DNA from: Candidatus Poribacteria bacterium
Lineage (GTDB): Bacteria > Poribacteria > WGA-4E > WGA-3G
Length of the DNA: 64,000 nucleotides
Assembly (NCBI GenBank): GCA_028820635.1
Contig: JAPPIG010000082.1
Span: forward strand, 228,645-292,644
Reading direction: 5' to 3'
Shown here: in pieces, positions 54,543-63,993 of the stretch
How the letters are laid out: each line of letters begins with the position of its first letter
How positions within the stretch are numbered: position 1 is the stretch's first letter
Translations under genes and position numbers: made by a program
Notes under the pieces: model-generated
The model's database searches: none
What the model was told of the DNA's origin: nothing
The model's input: only the letters and a program-made list of their open reading frames with translations

Positions 54543-56999
54543 ATGAAAAGCGACGCACATGTTTCCGAAGTGCGCTTACCAGAAAATGTGACGGGTATCC
54601 TTGAAAACATTCTCGGTTGCGAACTTGAAGATGTCTCTGCGGGAATGGATTTCAACCCCGATTCCCTACAAACCCTCTTTACTTCACTCCCTACAGACTC
54701 CCTTGAAAACTATCTTTCACCGCAATGGGTAGTGCTTGCTGCTGGCAAAGGCACACGTATTGATCCCACCGGACGATTTAGCAAAACATTGGACATTATG
54801 TTCGGTGAGCAGAACATGCTGCAACGTTCATGTCGTTTTCTGCCGAGTAACCGTCCACATATTGTTGTTATCAATCCACAGATGGCAAATCGTATTGAAA
54901 AAAGTGGATCCTCTGAGCAGCGGTTAAGTGCTAATGCTATCACTTGTATCCAAGAAGAGATGAACGGCACAGGTGGTGCATTGCAAGCGGCACTGCCTAT
55001 ACTGCGTGATTCTGACGCGGAATGGATCGGCATAGCATTCGGAGATGAACCTTTTTTAGAGAATGCCATTTTTGCGCAAACGTTATTATCTCATTTTCTC
55101 TCCGATGCGGATGTTACGTTATGTGGGAAGATACCGGAAACAGTTGTGGATAAAGGCGGACTCTTTTTTGATGGCGATGGCAAATTCATCGGAACAAAAG
55201 AGTGGTACGATATGACAGAGCTTGAAAAAGCAGAGATGTGGCAACGTTTGGAGCGTGGGGAGGCATATACTAATACAGGTATCACAATTATACGAAAAAG
55301 TGCGTTGTTGGAACGGATAGATCGGTTGCAACCGCACACAAACCGAAACGGTGAGCTTCATCACGTTGATCTGATTCGCCTCTGTTATGAAGATGGATTG
55401 AAAACAAACGCTTTTATCTATCGTGGTGATGTGTTGTCAGGGGTCAATCGTTGGTCAAATGTCCTTTCAGGTGAAGATGCAATGTTTAAACAGACCAGAG
55501 AATTCCTTACGCGGAAAGGTGTTCGTGTTGATCCATCAGCGCAAATTACATTAGGCAGTGAAGATATTGAAATTGGCGTTGCGTGTTATCTTCTTGGTAG
55601 AATACATATAGATAAAGGTGTTAAGATAGGTGATTATTGTCGACTTGAAAATGTTACACTGCGCGGTGCTACAAGCGTAGGGGATTCAGTTGGGTTGCAG
55701 AATGTTACTGCGAAAGATACTACGTTTGAAGCAAATCAGTTGCCTACAACTTTAGCAGAGCCAGTTCGTGGACTTGCGACTATAAGTAGAATAAGAAACT
55801 GCACTTTTGACACTGTTACAGTAGAGAGTAACGTTCAGTTTTCAGATATTCAAGCACATGCAACAGTAATCCCATCCGATATTCGACTAAAAAATCAAAC
55901 ATTAGGTGTTCCGCTTACAGAATCCCCGCCGGGTGTGCCGAGTTCACTTTTCAATCAAATTGTTCCTGCAGATTATAGACCGGGTGTTTTTACTTTTGGC
56001 GAGAAGAAAGATTTGCCGGATTGGGGTAACCTTCGGAAACATGTTAGTTCACATAGTGCTACGGAGTTGATTCCTCGTGCGACCCGCAATACGCAATTGC
56101 AACAAGTTGTGTGCAATGCAGTAGATATGCTCTTGGACATGCGGCGTGCGAATGGAGATTATCTGATTGAATCCCTTACGCCTGAAGAAGTATGGGGAAC
56201 AATTTTTGAGATGGTGAAACTTTATACAGGCAATCCGAATCCATATCATCACGATAAACTAAAGGCACGGCAGACAGCACTTGAACTTCTCCCGGAATTT
56301 TGGAACGATAATTGGTTGACAAGGTTAAAACTTGTTGCGGCAGGGAATGTTATTGACTATAGCAGTGCGCGAGTCGTCCAAAAGGTAAATGCTAATCCTA
56401 ACTATTTTTCTGAGGCACTACGTGCAGCAGTTGAAACGCCTTTTGCCATTGATTGCTATGAACTGTTTCAGAAAAAAGTCATTGATGCTTCTCCACAGCG
56501 TATTCTGTGGCTTGCTGATAACGATGGTGAAATCATCTTTGATATTGCCTTAATTCAGGACCTTATTCAATGTGGACATCAAATATGTATTGTAGGAAAA
56601 GCGGACAACGCAAGTAACGATGTTACATTAGCAGATTTGCATGAGATTACAAGCTATCCACAATTTCAGGGAATTCAACGCGCAATGCAAGATGGGGTTG
56701 TCACACTTATGTCGTCAGGAGCAAAGACGATTGGGACTAATCTCTATAATGCTACGCCCGAATTTATTAATGCATTGTTAGACACGGACCTTGTTATATC
56801 AAAAGGACAAGGCAATTTCTTCACAACACCCGAATGGTATAAAGACTCTTTTTATCTTTTACTCTCAAAAGGTATGACTGCTGAACGAAGCACTGGCGTT
56901 GTCGCAGATAAGAATCTGCCTGTTGATGGGCTTATTTTGGGGTATCTGCCGAGTGGGACAAAACGGGTTGCACCATTATACGATCTATGTAACCTTTGA
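54543..56999 (+). CDS. Fusion: sugar nucleotidyltransferase, beta-helix segment and DUF89 phosphatase-like domain
   Basis: 818-aa protein. Residues about 60-330 are a nucleotidyltransferase: VVLAAGKGTRIDPTGRFSKTL (GKGTR near 68-72, Lys81). A left-handed beta-helix-like stretch follows (VKIGDYCRLENVTLRGATSV). From about 480 to 810 lies a DUF89/ARMT1-type domain with DNDGE (659-663) and SKGQGNF (753-759), metal-binding motifs of sugar-phosphate phosphatases or damage-control enzymes. The fusion suggests sugar-phosphate activation paired with clearing of damaged or misused sugar phosphates. Its end overlaps the convergent CapK-like gene by 15 nt. Confidence 0.82.
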   Translation: MKSDAHVSEVRLPENVTGILENILGCELEDVSAGMDFNPDSLQTLFTSLPTDSLENYLSPQWVVLAAGKGTRIDPTGRFSKTLDIMFGEQNMLQRSCRFLPSNRPHIVVINPQMANRIEKSGSSEQRLSANAITCIQEEMNGTGGALQAALPILRDSDAEWIGIAFGDEPFLENAIFAQTLLSHFLSDADVTLCGKIPETVVDKGGLFFDGDGKFIGTKEWYDMTELEKAEMWQRLERGEAYTNTGITIIRKSALLERIDRLQPHTNRNGELHHVDLIRLCYEDGLKTNAFIYRGDVLSGVNRWSNVLSGEDAMFKQTREFLTRKGVRVDPSAQITLGSEDIEIGVACYLLGRIHIDKGVKIGDYCRLENVTLRGATSVGDSVGLQNVTAKDTTFEANQLPTTLAEPVRGLATISRIRNCTFDTVTVESNVQFSDIQAHATVIPSDIRLKNQTLGVPLTESPPGVPSSLFNQIVPADYRPGVFTFGEKKDLPDWGNLRKHVSSHSATELIPRATRNTQLQQVVCNAVDMLLDMRRANGDYLIESLTPEEVWGTIFEMVKLYTGNPNPYHHDKLKARQTALELLPEFWNDNWLTRLKLVAAGNVIDYSSARVVQKVNANPNYFSEALRAAVETPFAIDCYELFQKKVIDASPQRILWLADNDGEIIFDIALIQDLIQCGHQICIVGKADNASNDVTLADLHEITSYPQFQGIQRAMQDGVVTLMSSGAKTIGTNLYNATPEFINALLDTDLVISKGQGNFFTTPEWYKDSFYLLLSKGMTAERSTGVVADKNLPVDGLILGYLPSGTKRVAPLYDLCNL

Positions 57000-58358
57000 A
57001 ATCGTGAATTCCCTTTTCCCTGACTTTGGCAGTGGAATCTCGTCCACAAATTCTATTTTTACGGAAACTTCTGCTCCCAGAACACCCTGTATTTTCTGGA
57101 CGAGATGGTTACTTGTTTCTTTTGTCCATTCCTCGTTAACAACGAGTTTCAAAATACACTTTTCAAGCGTCTCCTGAATTAATTGAAATTGCGTGACACC
57201 AGCGAGGTTATAGAACTGTTGTGTGAAATAGCCTCCATGTATCAATGTCTTTGTTTTTGATCGGAAGGTTGCGGTGCTGCGCCCGAGAAGTTCGCCTAAA
57301 ATAGGCAATTGGTTGCCGCATGGGCATGGACACATCTCATCTGAAAGGCGACCAATATCACCGATCCGATAACGGATAAACGGCATTGTGTAGTTGTTCA
57401 GTTGTGTAACGAGCAGGTCGCCCGGTGTAGTATAGGGGTCAGGGCTGTCCACCTCAAGGAAAATGTCTCGGCAGTTAATATGCATACGTCCTTTTGAACA
57501 TTCCATAGCGATTAATCCGACCTCCCGTCCGCCGTATCGGTTGTAAATCTTCGTTTCAAATACTTTTTCGGCAAGTGAACGGTAATGTGGATGTAGCATT
57601 TCCGCAGATGAGATTATCCCTTTAAGGTCCCATTGTGGTGTCAATTTGTTCTCTGAGATAAATTCGGCAAATTGGTATAACGATGAAGGGTAAGCGAGAA
57701 TTGTCTTAGGTTGCTGTCGTTGCATCATCTTGAATGTAGCGTGCATCGCTGAATCTGTGAGATGGAATCCGTTTAGCCAGTGCTGATTTCGCCAATAACG
57801 GTTTAGATTCTGTTTCCAATTGTTATCACCATTAACATCCGCAAGTGCTCCCCAAATGATCAGTTGCGGTTCTCCAAAATCCCATCCTGCCCATCGATCA
57901 AAGTAATAGACGCTAAGATTCCGTTGATTCCAATAAGACCTATCCTGATAAAACTTCAGCGGTGTGCCTGTAGATCCGCCTGTAGCATTCTCAATTCGCT
58001 GATATGTTGGGAATAATTCAGAACAAAGATTTTCCAATTGTTTTCGGACAGTCTGTTTTTCAAGCGGTAGAATTTGTGAAATGTCAATAGAATCAGCATT
58101 AATTTGTTGGAATAGGTCGTTTTGCTTCAATCCAAAATCTTTGAAAAGATCGCGGTAGTATGGTGTAGTTTGGACAGCATGCTGAATGAGTTGCTTTAGA
58201 CGTTCTCGTTGAAACTGCAAAATTGTTTCGCGTGGCGCATTGAACAATTTTGTTGTTTTAGACAGCTTGGAACGGTAAAAAGGACCTTTACGGTGGATAT
58301 TATATGCGTGCCATGCAACTTTTGAGAAAACCTTTTTAGTTGAGTGACGGATCAACAT
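56985..58358 (-). CDS. CapK/PaaK-like adenylate-forming enzyme
   Basis: 457-aa acyl-adenylate enzyme related to phenylacetate-CoA ligase, coenzyme F390 synthetase and capsule protein CapK. The AMP loop is ATGGSTGTPLKFYQD, with YNRYGGREVG, and the adenylate hinge region TMPFIRYRIGDIGRL. Four Cys in MCPCPCG may bind zinc. Such genes commonly lie in surface-polysaccharide clusters. It overlaps the nucleotidyltransferase fusion gene end by 15 nt and follows the sulfatase gene on the same strand. Confidence 0.85.
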   Translation of the reverse strand: MLIRHSTKKVFSKVAWHAYNIHRKGPFYRSKLSKTTKLFNAPRETILQFQRERLKQLIQHAVQTTPYYRDLFKDFGLKQNDLFQQINADSIDISQILPLEKQTVRKQLENLCSELFPTYQRIENATGGSTGTPLKFYQDRSYWNQRNLSVYYFDRWAGWDFGEPQLIIWGALADVNGDNNWKQNLNRYWRNQHWLNGFHLTDSAMHATFKMMQRQQPKTILAYPSSLYQFAEFISENKLTPQWDLKGIISSAEMLHPHYRSLAEKVFETKIYNRYGGREVGLIAMECSKGRMHINCRDIFLEVDSPDPYTTPGDLLVTQLNNYTMPFIRYRIGDIGRLSDEMCPCPCGNQLPILGELLGRSTATFRSKTKTLIHGGYFTQQFYNLAGVTQFQLIQETLEKCILKLVVNEEWTKETSNHLVQKIQGVLGAEVSVKIEFVDEIPLPKSGKREFTISKVT

Positions 58359-58443
58359 GATTCAAAATTTGAAGTAGAGATGTCCAAAAAATTTCAAACA
58401 TCTCGAACTGTCTTTTCGATGGTGATATAAGTCTGGAAGAATG

Positions 58444-59931
58444 TCAAGAACGCCTTCTAATTGGGTCAATATGCGGTGAATACCCTGGAGGAAGTTGATC
58501 ACTTGATGAACGTCCATCTTGAAACAGTTGGTCCGCATCCGGATTATCAGGTTCAACTGGTGGCGGGAATTCGCGCCATCTGTTACCGTCAAGTGGAACG
58601 TCATAACTGTCCTCTTGGAACCAGTTTATCAAACGTTCCCGATAATCTCTGAGCGTTCGTCCATAACCTGGATTACCGGCAAGATTTCGTTCATCAAGCC
58701 TGCCTGATAAACGTCTGAAAAGCCATTCCTTTTGATCGGCAGCAGAATAGATGTATTTGTATTCATCTGTCAAAAGCATATACAGACCTCTGTTTTCACC
58801 TGACAATTGTCCGATGATAGCATCTCGCTCTGTATTGCCAGTGGCAACATCCGCCAAGTCAACACCACTATGTTCATTGTGTGGTGCTAAACCTGCTGCG
58901 CCCAAACTTGTTGGCAGCACGTCAACAAGACTCGTTGGCGTATCGCATTGCACGTTTGCCTCAAAACGTTTGGGATAGCGGACAAGTAACGGTATACGGG
59001 CAGCTGCATCAAGGAATGAGCGTTTGCCATAGCAGTCATAGTCGCCAAGTAATTCTCCATGGTCTGAAGTGTAAAGTATTAAGGTATTGTTAAGTTCACC
59101 TTCCGATTCAAGGTAATCAAGGATTCGCCCGACTTGATAGTCAATGAAAGAAATAGCGGCATAGTAGGCGGCGCACATCGTCCTAAGAAGATTCATATCT
59201 CTGCCCTGATCCCGGTATTTATAGCGATTTTGATGTCTGTTCCAATGCGTGTGCAACTGCTCATAATCTGGTGGTAGGAACGGCAATGGCATTTCGACTG
59301 TTCGGTAGAGTCTATTCCATGGCACAGGTGATTCAAATGGTGGATGCGGCTTGATAAAACTGCTCCAACACAAAAAGGGTCTGTTCGTATCGCGTTGAGA
59401 AAGGAATTGAAGAGTCTTGTCTCCTACCCACTGCGTATGGTGTAGCCGGGCAGGAAGTTGCGATGGTTGTGGGATGTAGTAGTATTCGCTACGTTCACCG
59501 TGTGGTGCAATAATATGATCATAGCCGTTCTCATGGAGAAATTCAGTGAAATCATCAGGACCGGCACCCTCCTCAGAGAAATCCCTTGTTTCAAATCCCC
59601 ACATTTTGCGTCCTTGAGGCGTAAAGTGCATCTTTCCGATACCGTGTGTCTGATACCCTACCTCATTCAACAACTCCATCACTGACGGACGCTCCTGCGG
59701 CATTGCGGAATTGGTTGTGCAGCCCGTTTCATGCGGCCACTGTCCAAGCAGGAAACTACAACGAGATGCCACGCAGACAGGAGACGGACAGTATGCTGAA
59801 GTAAAACTTGTTCCTTCGCGAACAATTCGGTCAAGTGCGGGTGTTTGGATTACTGGATTTCCGAGTGCTCCTACCGTGTCGAAACGCTGCTGATCTGTCA
59901 TCAAAAAAATGATATTTGGTTTTTTTGCCAT
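58444..59931 (-). CDS. Type I sulfatase
   Basis: 495-aa sulfatase of the alkaline-phosphatase superfamily. The start has NIIFLMTDQQRFD (metal-binding Asp13), the modification motif CVASR at 53-57 and IYTSDHGELLGDYDCYGK, a C-terminal metal site. Cys53 should become formylglycine. CxASR rather than CxPSR is an allowed variant. Likely works on sulfated glycans or small sulfate esters; no signal peptide is seen. The FGE-like protein in this window lacks the normal Cys pair, so the activating enzyme is probably encoded elsewhere. Confidence 0.9.
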   Translation of the reverse strand: MAKKPNIIFLMTDQQRFDTVGALGNPVIQTPALDRIVREGTSFTSAYCPSPVCVASRCSFLLGQWPHETGCTTNSAMPQERPSVMELLNEVGYQTHGIGKMHFTPQGRKMWGFETRDFSEEGAGPDDFTEFLHENGYDHIIAPHGERSEYYYIPQPSQLPARLHHTQWVGDKTLQFLSQRDTNRPFLCWSSFIKPHPPFESPVPWNRLYRTVEMPLPFLPPDYEQLHTHWNRHQNRYKYRDQGRDMNLLRTMCAAYYAAISFIDYQVGRILDYLESEGELNNTLILYTSDHGELLGDYDCYGKRSFLDAAARIPLLVRYPKRFEANVQCDTPTSLVDVLPTSLGAAGLAPHNEHSGVDLADVATGNTERDAIIGQLSGENRGLYMLLTDEYKYIYSAADQKEWLFRRLSGRLDERNLAGNPGYGRTLRDYRERLINWFQEDSYDVPLDGNRWREFPPPVEPDNPDADQLFQDGRSSSDQLPPGYSPHIDPIRRRS

Positions 59932-60206
59932 GTAGGTTCCGGTCCTTTCTTAAAAGTAAAAAAGAATTGATGTGTTATGCATATAGCATAGCACTTCTTC
60001 AAATGGAACACAATTATTTTTTCCTCTAAAATTCGGGTTGAATTTCAAGTGTATATATGGTATTATTTTACTATTGGAACAACTGTGAAAGCCAAAGTTT
60101 TACAGTATGAAATTGTTGTGCACAATAGGATTTTGAAGTACTTACAGTTATTGCCTAACGTAAGGCTTCAACCTTACACTTTCAGGAAGAATAAAACCGC
60201 GAACAG

Positions 60207-60419
60207 ATGCAGAAATGGTACGAAAACAAAGCACTTTTGAACATATTAATTGTCTTAATGGTAGTCTTATTTATTGCGTACTATTTCTATCATTGGGATT
60301 GGGGACTTCCTCTATTTCTCACCTTCGGTACAGCCATCATGATAAGAGGTGTAACCAAAATTACAATGCGGATGCGAAGTAATAAAACAAAGCCAGATTC
60401 GCAAAGCAAGGATATATAA
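60207..60419 (+). CDS. Small membrane protein coupled to the Mo-oxidoreductase
   Basis: 70-aa with two hydrophobic stretches, LNILIVLMVVLFIAYYFYHW and LPLFLTFGTAIMIRG, and a basic C-terminal tail. Its stop overlaps the next ATG by one base (TAATG), so both are translated together. Probably a membrane anchor or electron-transfer partner for the molybdoenzyme; not recognised beyond topology. Confidence 0.65.
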   Translation: MQKWYENKALLNILIVLMVVLFIAYYFYHWDWGLPLFLTFGTAIMIRGVTKITMRMRSNKTKPDSQSKDI

Positions 60420-61414
60420 TGAAACGAAGGACTTTCATTAAATTGAGTGTCATCAGTGCTGCAGGAATGGTTTTGCCGCTGCAATTGGAGGCACAAGCAG
60501 ATGATGTGCCTGTATTGAAGCCACGTACATTGATAACACCTAATGAAGATTTTTATATTCTTCAGATAAAAGAACCTGTCGTCCTTGATGCAGCCAATTG
60601 GCGTTTAGGCATATCTGGATTGGTTGAAAATCGTATTGCCCCGCTCCGACTTGAAGATATTAAGGCAATGGAATTGGTTGAAACAATGCGCACGTTGAAG
60701 TGCATTGGTGATCCGATTGGCACTGAGCAGATGGGGAATGCAATGTGGAAGGGCGCCCGTTTGCGCGACCTGCTTCAGAAAGTTGGTGTTAAGGATGAAG
60801 CAAAAGTAGTTGTATTTCAGTGTGCAGATGGTTATCATACTGCAATACCATTAGACGATGCTATGCATGAGGATACGATTCTTGCTTATGAGATGAATGG
60901 TGAATCCCTTCCTACAGATCACGGATTCCCTGTCCGTTTGCTCAATCCCGGTCATTATGGCACTAAAAATCCGAAATGGATAGTTAGTATTCAATTAGCA
61001 AAAGAACACGAAAGTTATTGGGAAAAACAAGGATGGGATCCTGTTGCGAATGTGAAACTTGCAACTGTCATTGGAACTCCCGGTACAGAGGAAGAGATTA
61101 TCACAGGTTCTACTTATATCGTAAGTGGAGCGGCTTTTGATGCGGGGCACCATGGCGGAATCAAAAAGGTAGAAGTGAGTATTGATTACGGGGAGACTTG
61201 GAAAGAAGCGGAAATCTGGGCGAAGGATACACCACTTGCATGGGTGCTTTGGAAGTGGAAATGGCAAGTACCGAAGAAAAAGGGACCTGTGGAAATTTAC
61301 GCGAGAGCAACAACAAACAGCGGTGTCACGCAAGATGAGATTGGTATTCAGGTCGAACCGGTAGAAGTATTGGGCTATCACACTGTTGATGCAATGATTG
61401 TGGAGTCGAAGTAA
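60419..61414 (+). CDS. Sulfite oxidase-type molybdopterin oxidoreductase
   Basis: 331-aa protein. N-terminal MKRRTFIKLSVISAAGMVLP is a Tat-type signal (twin Arg). The Mo-binding domain has LVETMRTLKCIGDPIG, in which Cys is the expected molybdenum ligand, and GFPVRLLNPGHYGTKNPKWI. A Mo-co dimerisation domain (KKVEVSIDYGETWKEAEI, LAWVLWKWKW) completes the fold. Likely oxidises sulfite or reduces a sulfoxide in the periplasm. The small membrane protein in front is translationally coupled. Confidence 0.86.
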   Translation: MKRRTFIKLSVISAAGMVLPLQLEAQADDVPVLKPRTLITPNEDFYILQIKEPVVLDAANWRLGISGLVENRIAPLRLEDIKAMELVETMRTLKCIGDPIGTEQMGNAMWKGARLRDLLQKVGVKDEAKVVVFQCADGYHTAIPLDDAMHEDTILAYEMNGESLPTDHGFPVRLLNPGHYGTKNPKWIVSIQLAKEHESYWEKQGWDPVANVKLATVIGTPGTEEEIITGSTYIVSGAAFDAGHHGGIKKVEVSIDYGETWKEAEIWAKDTPLAWVLWKWKWQVPKKKGPVEIYARATTNSGVTQDEIGIQVEPVEVLGYHTVDAMIVESK

Positions 61415-61487
61415 AATACAATATGCTAATTATGTTAGCATTACAAATCAATTCTGTTGTCTTTACCACTAAGAAATAAAGCGATAA

Positions 61488-62672
61488 ATGCGCTTAAAAC
61501 CCTTTCAACTTTTCATCGTCTATTTCCCCGCGCTGTTAATTGATTTCGCTTTTAGCAGCGTCTTAACCAATTCCTCTTTTTATAGCAGTTATCTGAAATT
61601 TTCTTCAAGTTTTCTTGGTTTGCTGGTGGCTATTGCAATAGGCTTTTACGCGTTCCTTGCGATTCCATTTGGGAAGTTATCTGATCGCGTTGAACGTCGG
61701 CGGATGCTATACGCAGGTTGTCTTTTACTCGGAACTGTAAGTATTGGACTCCCCTTCTGTCATAAAAAAATCCATCTTCTGCTAATTTTTCCTTGGATAG
61801 GCATCGGTCTGTCACTTTTTTGGCCTGCTTACGAAGCTTGGCTCGCTGAGCGTGAAGGTGAAGGTAAATTACTTCAACGGGTTATGCTTTTTAATCTGTT
61901 CTGGAGTATTGGAATAACTTTAGGACCAGCAGTATCAGGCTATTTGTATCAAGATGCAAATCCGTTCAAACTTTTTTATCTTGCAGGTGCTGTTGGTTTA
62001 CTTACATTTGTTATTATTTTCTTTTCTAAATCCAATTCGACCCTCCAAACAACAAAGGAGCAAACTGAACCGATACAAACACTATTTCCACTGCCAGTGG
62101 TACGTAGTCTTTATCTCAATGTAGCACGGTGTGCCAATTTCGCCTCGTGGTTTACGCTCGGCGTGTTGCGGAGTCTTGCACCGAAACTTACAAAGGAAAT
62201 GGGAATGCTCCCGACAACATTCGGAAACTTGATGCTTATACTCGGTGGTGTGCAGACACTAACATTTCTTTTTCTCGGTACAGGTTTTTCTACTCGTTGG
62301 CACTATCGCTTGAGTCCATTGTTAATAGTTCAGGGATTGGCAATTTTAAGTTTCGTGGTAATTTGGCGAGTCCAACACACGGCATTGTGGATATGTGCGT
62401 TTGCGGTTATCGGTGTAGCTGCAGCATTTTCTTATTTTGGTAGTCTCTACTACGGTTTGGATCGGCAGATAGACAAAGGAAACAAGAGCGGTTGGCATGA
62501 AGCAATCTTAGGGACGGGTAGTCTATTAGGTCCATTTTTAGGTGGTATCGCAGCGGATTCAAAATTGGGACCTCAAAGCCCATATCTGATTTGTGCTGTG
62601 GTAATAATGATCGCTATTGGGGTAGAAATTGTCATCGCATCGCGGAATCGATTGTCAATGGATGCGCTTTGA
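61488..62672 (+). CDS. MFS transporter
   Basis: 394-aa major facilitator with about 12 hydrophobic segments. Loop 2-3 carries PFGKLSDRVERRRMLYAG, the MFS motif A, and a long mid-protein loop sits near 180-200. Substrate cannot be read. It converges on, and overlaps by 41 nt, the mandelate-racemase-type gene, so the two are probably not co-regulated. Confidence 0.88.
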   Translation: MRLKPFQLFIVYFPALLIDFAFSSVLTNSSFYSSYLKFSSSFLGLLVAIAIGFYAFLAIPFGKLSDRVERRRMLYAGCLLLGTVSIGLPFCHKKIHLLLIFPWIGIGLSLFWPAYEAWLAEREGEGKLLQRVMLFNLFWSIGITLGPAVSGYLYQDANPFKLFYLAGAVGLLTFVIIFFSKSNSTLQTTKEQTEPIQTLFPLPVVRSLYLNVARCANFASWFTLGVLRSLAPKLTKEMGMLPTTFGNLMLILGGVQTLTFLFLGTGFSTRWHYRLSPLLIVQGLAILSFVVIWRVQHTALWICAFAVIGVAAAFSYFGSLYYGLDRQIDKGNKSGWHEAILGTGSLLGPFLGGIAADSKLGPQSPYLICAVVIMIAIGVEIVIASRNRLSMDAL

Positions 62673-63768
62673 TGTAATCTTCATCGGGTGTTATGCCAAG
62701 ACCGGGGCCATCTGGCACAGTGACGACATGATCATTAATTTCAACACCGCTTATCGCCATAGTTTCTAAAAATACAGGGGCGTTCAGTTCAGCAGGCAGC
62801 ACAAGATCCATAGTTGAGAAAAGATGAATACTTGCGATAAAACCTACACCTGCTTCTGTAAGACCGCTGCCAAGAAGTTCTATAGCATTAGCTTCTGCGA
62901 CATAGACACTTTTGAGACATTCGGTTAGACCGCCAGATTTGCACACCTTCAAAACAACTGCATCCGCACATTCAAGGCGTGCAATTTTGCCAAGATCAAA
63001 ATATGTAAAACAACCTTCATCAATGGCAATGGGGATTGACGCTGCCTCCCGCACCCGTTTCATTCCGAACCAGTCTTGACTTGCAACCGGCTGTTCCATA
63101 CAGTAAATTTCATTGATATCCTGCACACGTTTCAGCAGCTCCAAGGCGTTAGATGGTGTGTAAGATTGATTTGCATCAATCCAAAGTTTGGCATTAGGTG
63201 CAGCTTCGTGAATTGCGCGTATTCGTTCTTCATCTACTGCTGGCATCCCTTCAACTTTCACTTTAAAACAAGAGCAGGGAGATAGTGCTTTTGCTTTTAA
63301 CGCCATTATCTCTGGCGTATCTATACTCAGAGCATAACTTAGTGGTAGTGTGTTGTGTTGTTTCCCTCCAAAAAGGATATGCAAGGGTACATTTAGGATT
63401 TGTCCGCACAAGTCATGCAGTGCGATGTCAACAGCAGCTTTAGCGAAAGGGTGTCCATTGCTGACAGCAGGTTTTAATGTCTGATAGATGGCGTTATGGA
63501 TTCCATTCAAATGCAGCGGATTTTGTCCAAGAAGTAAAGGCGTGATATGGTATTTTATCGTGGATGTAATTGACTCTGTTGTCTCATAACTCCATGAGGG
63601 AAGAGCACGTTGTTCTCCCCAGCCGATATAACCGTCATCTGTTGTAATCTTGACAAAGATATGGTGTCCTGCTGCATCAGTATCACCAACGAAACCTGTC
63701 CCGATAGTAAAAACGTCTTTCATTCCGACTGCAGTGGGGTAAACCTCTACGTGTGCAATTTTGCTCAT
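62632..63768 (-). CDS. Mandelate racemase/muconate cycloisomerase-type enolase superfamily enzyme
   Basis: 378-aa enolase-superfamily protein. KxK (FKVKVEG), WIDANQSY (Asp ligand), CMEQPVASQDW (Glu ligand), IAIDEG (Asp/Glu ligand) and VVLKVCKSGGL (catalytic Lys) form the MLE-type active site. Family enzymes epimerise dipeptides, cycloisomerise muconate or dehydrate sugar acids and hydroxyprolines; which one cannot be told. The 3' end lies within the MFS transporter gene. Confidence 0.86.
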   Translation of the reverse strand: MSKIAHVEVYPTAVGMKDVFTIGTGFVGDTDAAGHHIFVKITTDDGYIGWGEQRALPSWSYETTESITSTIKYHITPLLLGQNPLHLNGIHNAIYQTLKPAVSNGHPFAKAAVDIALHDLCGQILNVPLHILFGGKQHNTLPLSYALSIDTPEIMALKAKALSPCSCFKVKVEGMPAVDEERIRAIHEAAPNAKLWIDANQSYTPSNALELLKRVQDINEIYCMEQPVASQDWFGMKRVREAASIPIAIDEGCFTYFDLGKIARLECADAVVLKVCKSGGLTECLKSVYVAEANAIELLGSGLTEAGVGFIASIHLFSTMDLVLPAELNAPVFLETMAISGVEINDHVVTVPDGPGLGITPDEDYIKAHPLTIDSAMR

Positions 63769-63931
63769 GTTGGTTTGTGTTTACTCCAGAATATTTAGTG
63801 TTGGAAGATCTGTTTGATAATTACCTGATTTTTACCGTGTATTTTATCACTTTGGCATTATTTTCTCAAATTGAATCGATACATAATTTCAGAGGCATTC
63901 AATTGTCGAGTTTCTCCCAATTAATTATATT

Positions 63932-63993
63932 GTAGGAGGGAACTCCGATTCCCGACACCAATGTTTTCGTCGCGATTCGGAGATCGCTCCTAC
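63932..63993. repeat. Paired family-1 hairpin repeat (B then inverted A)
   Basis: A forward B unit (63932-63956, GGGAA/TTCCC around CTCCGA) and a reverse A unit (63969-63993, GCGAT/ATCGC), the same arrangement as at 17806-17864. Outer arms GTAGGA and TCCTAC pair across the element. Confidence 0.78.
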
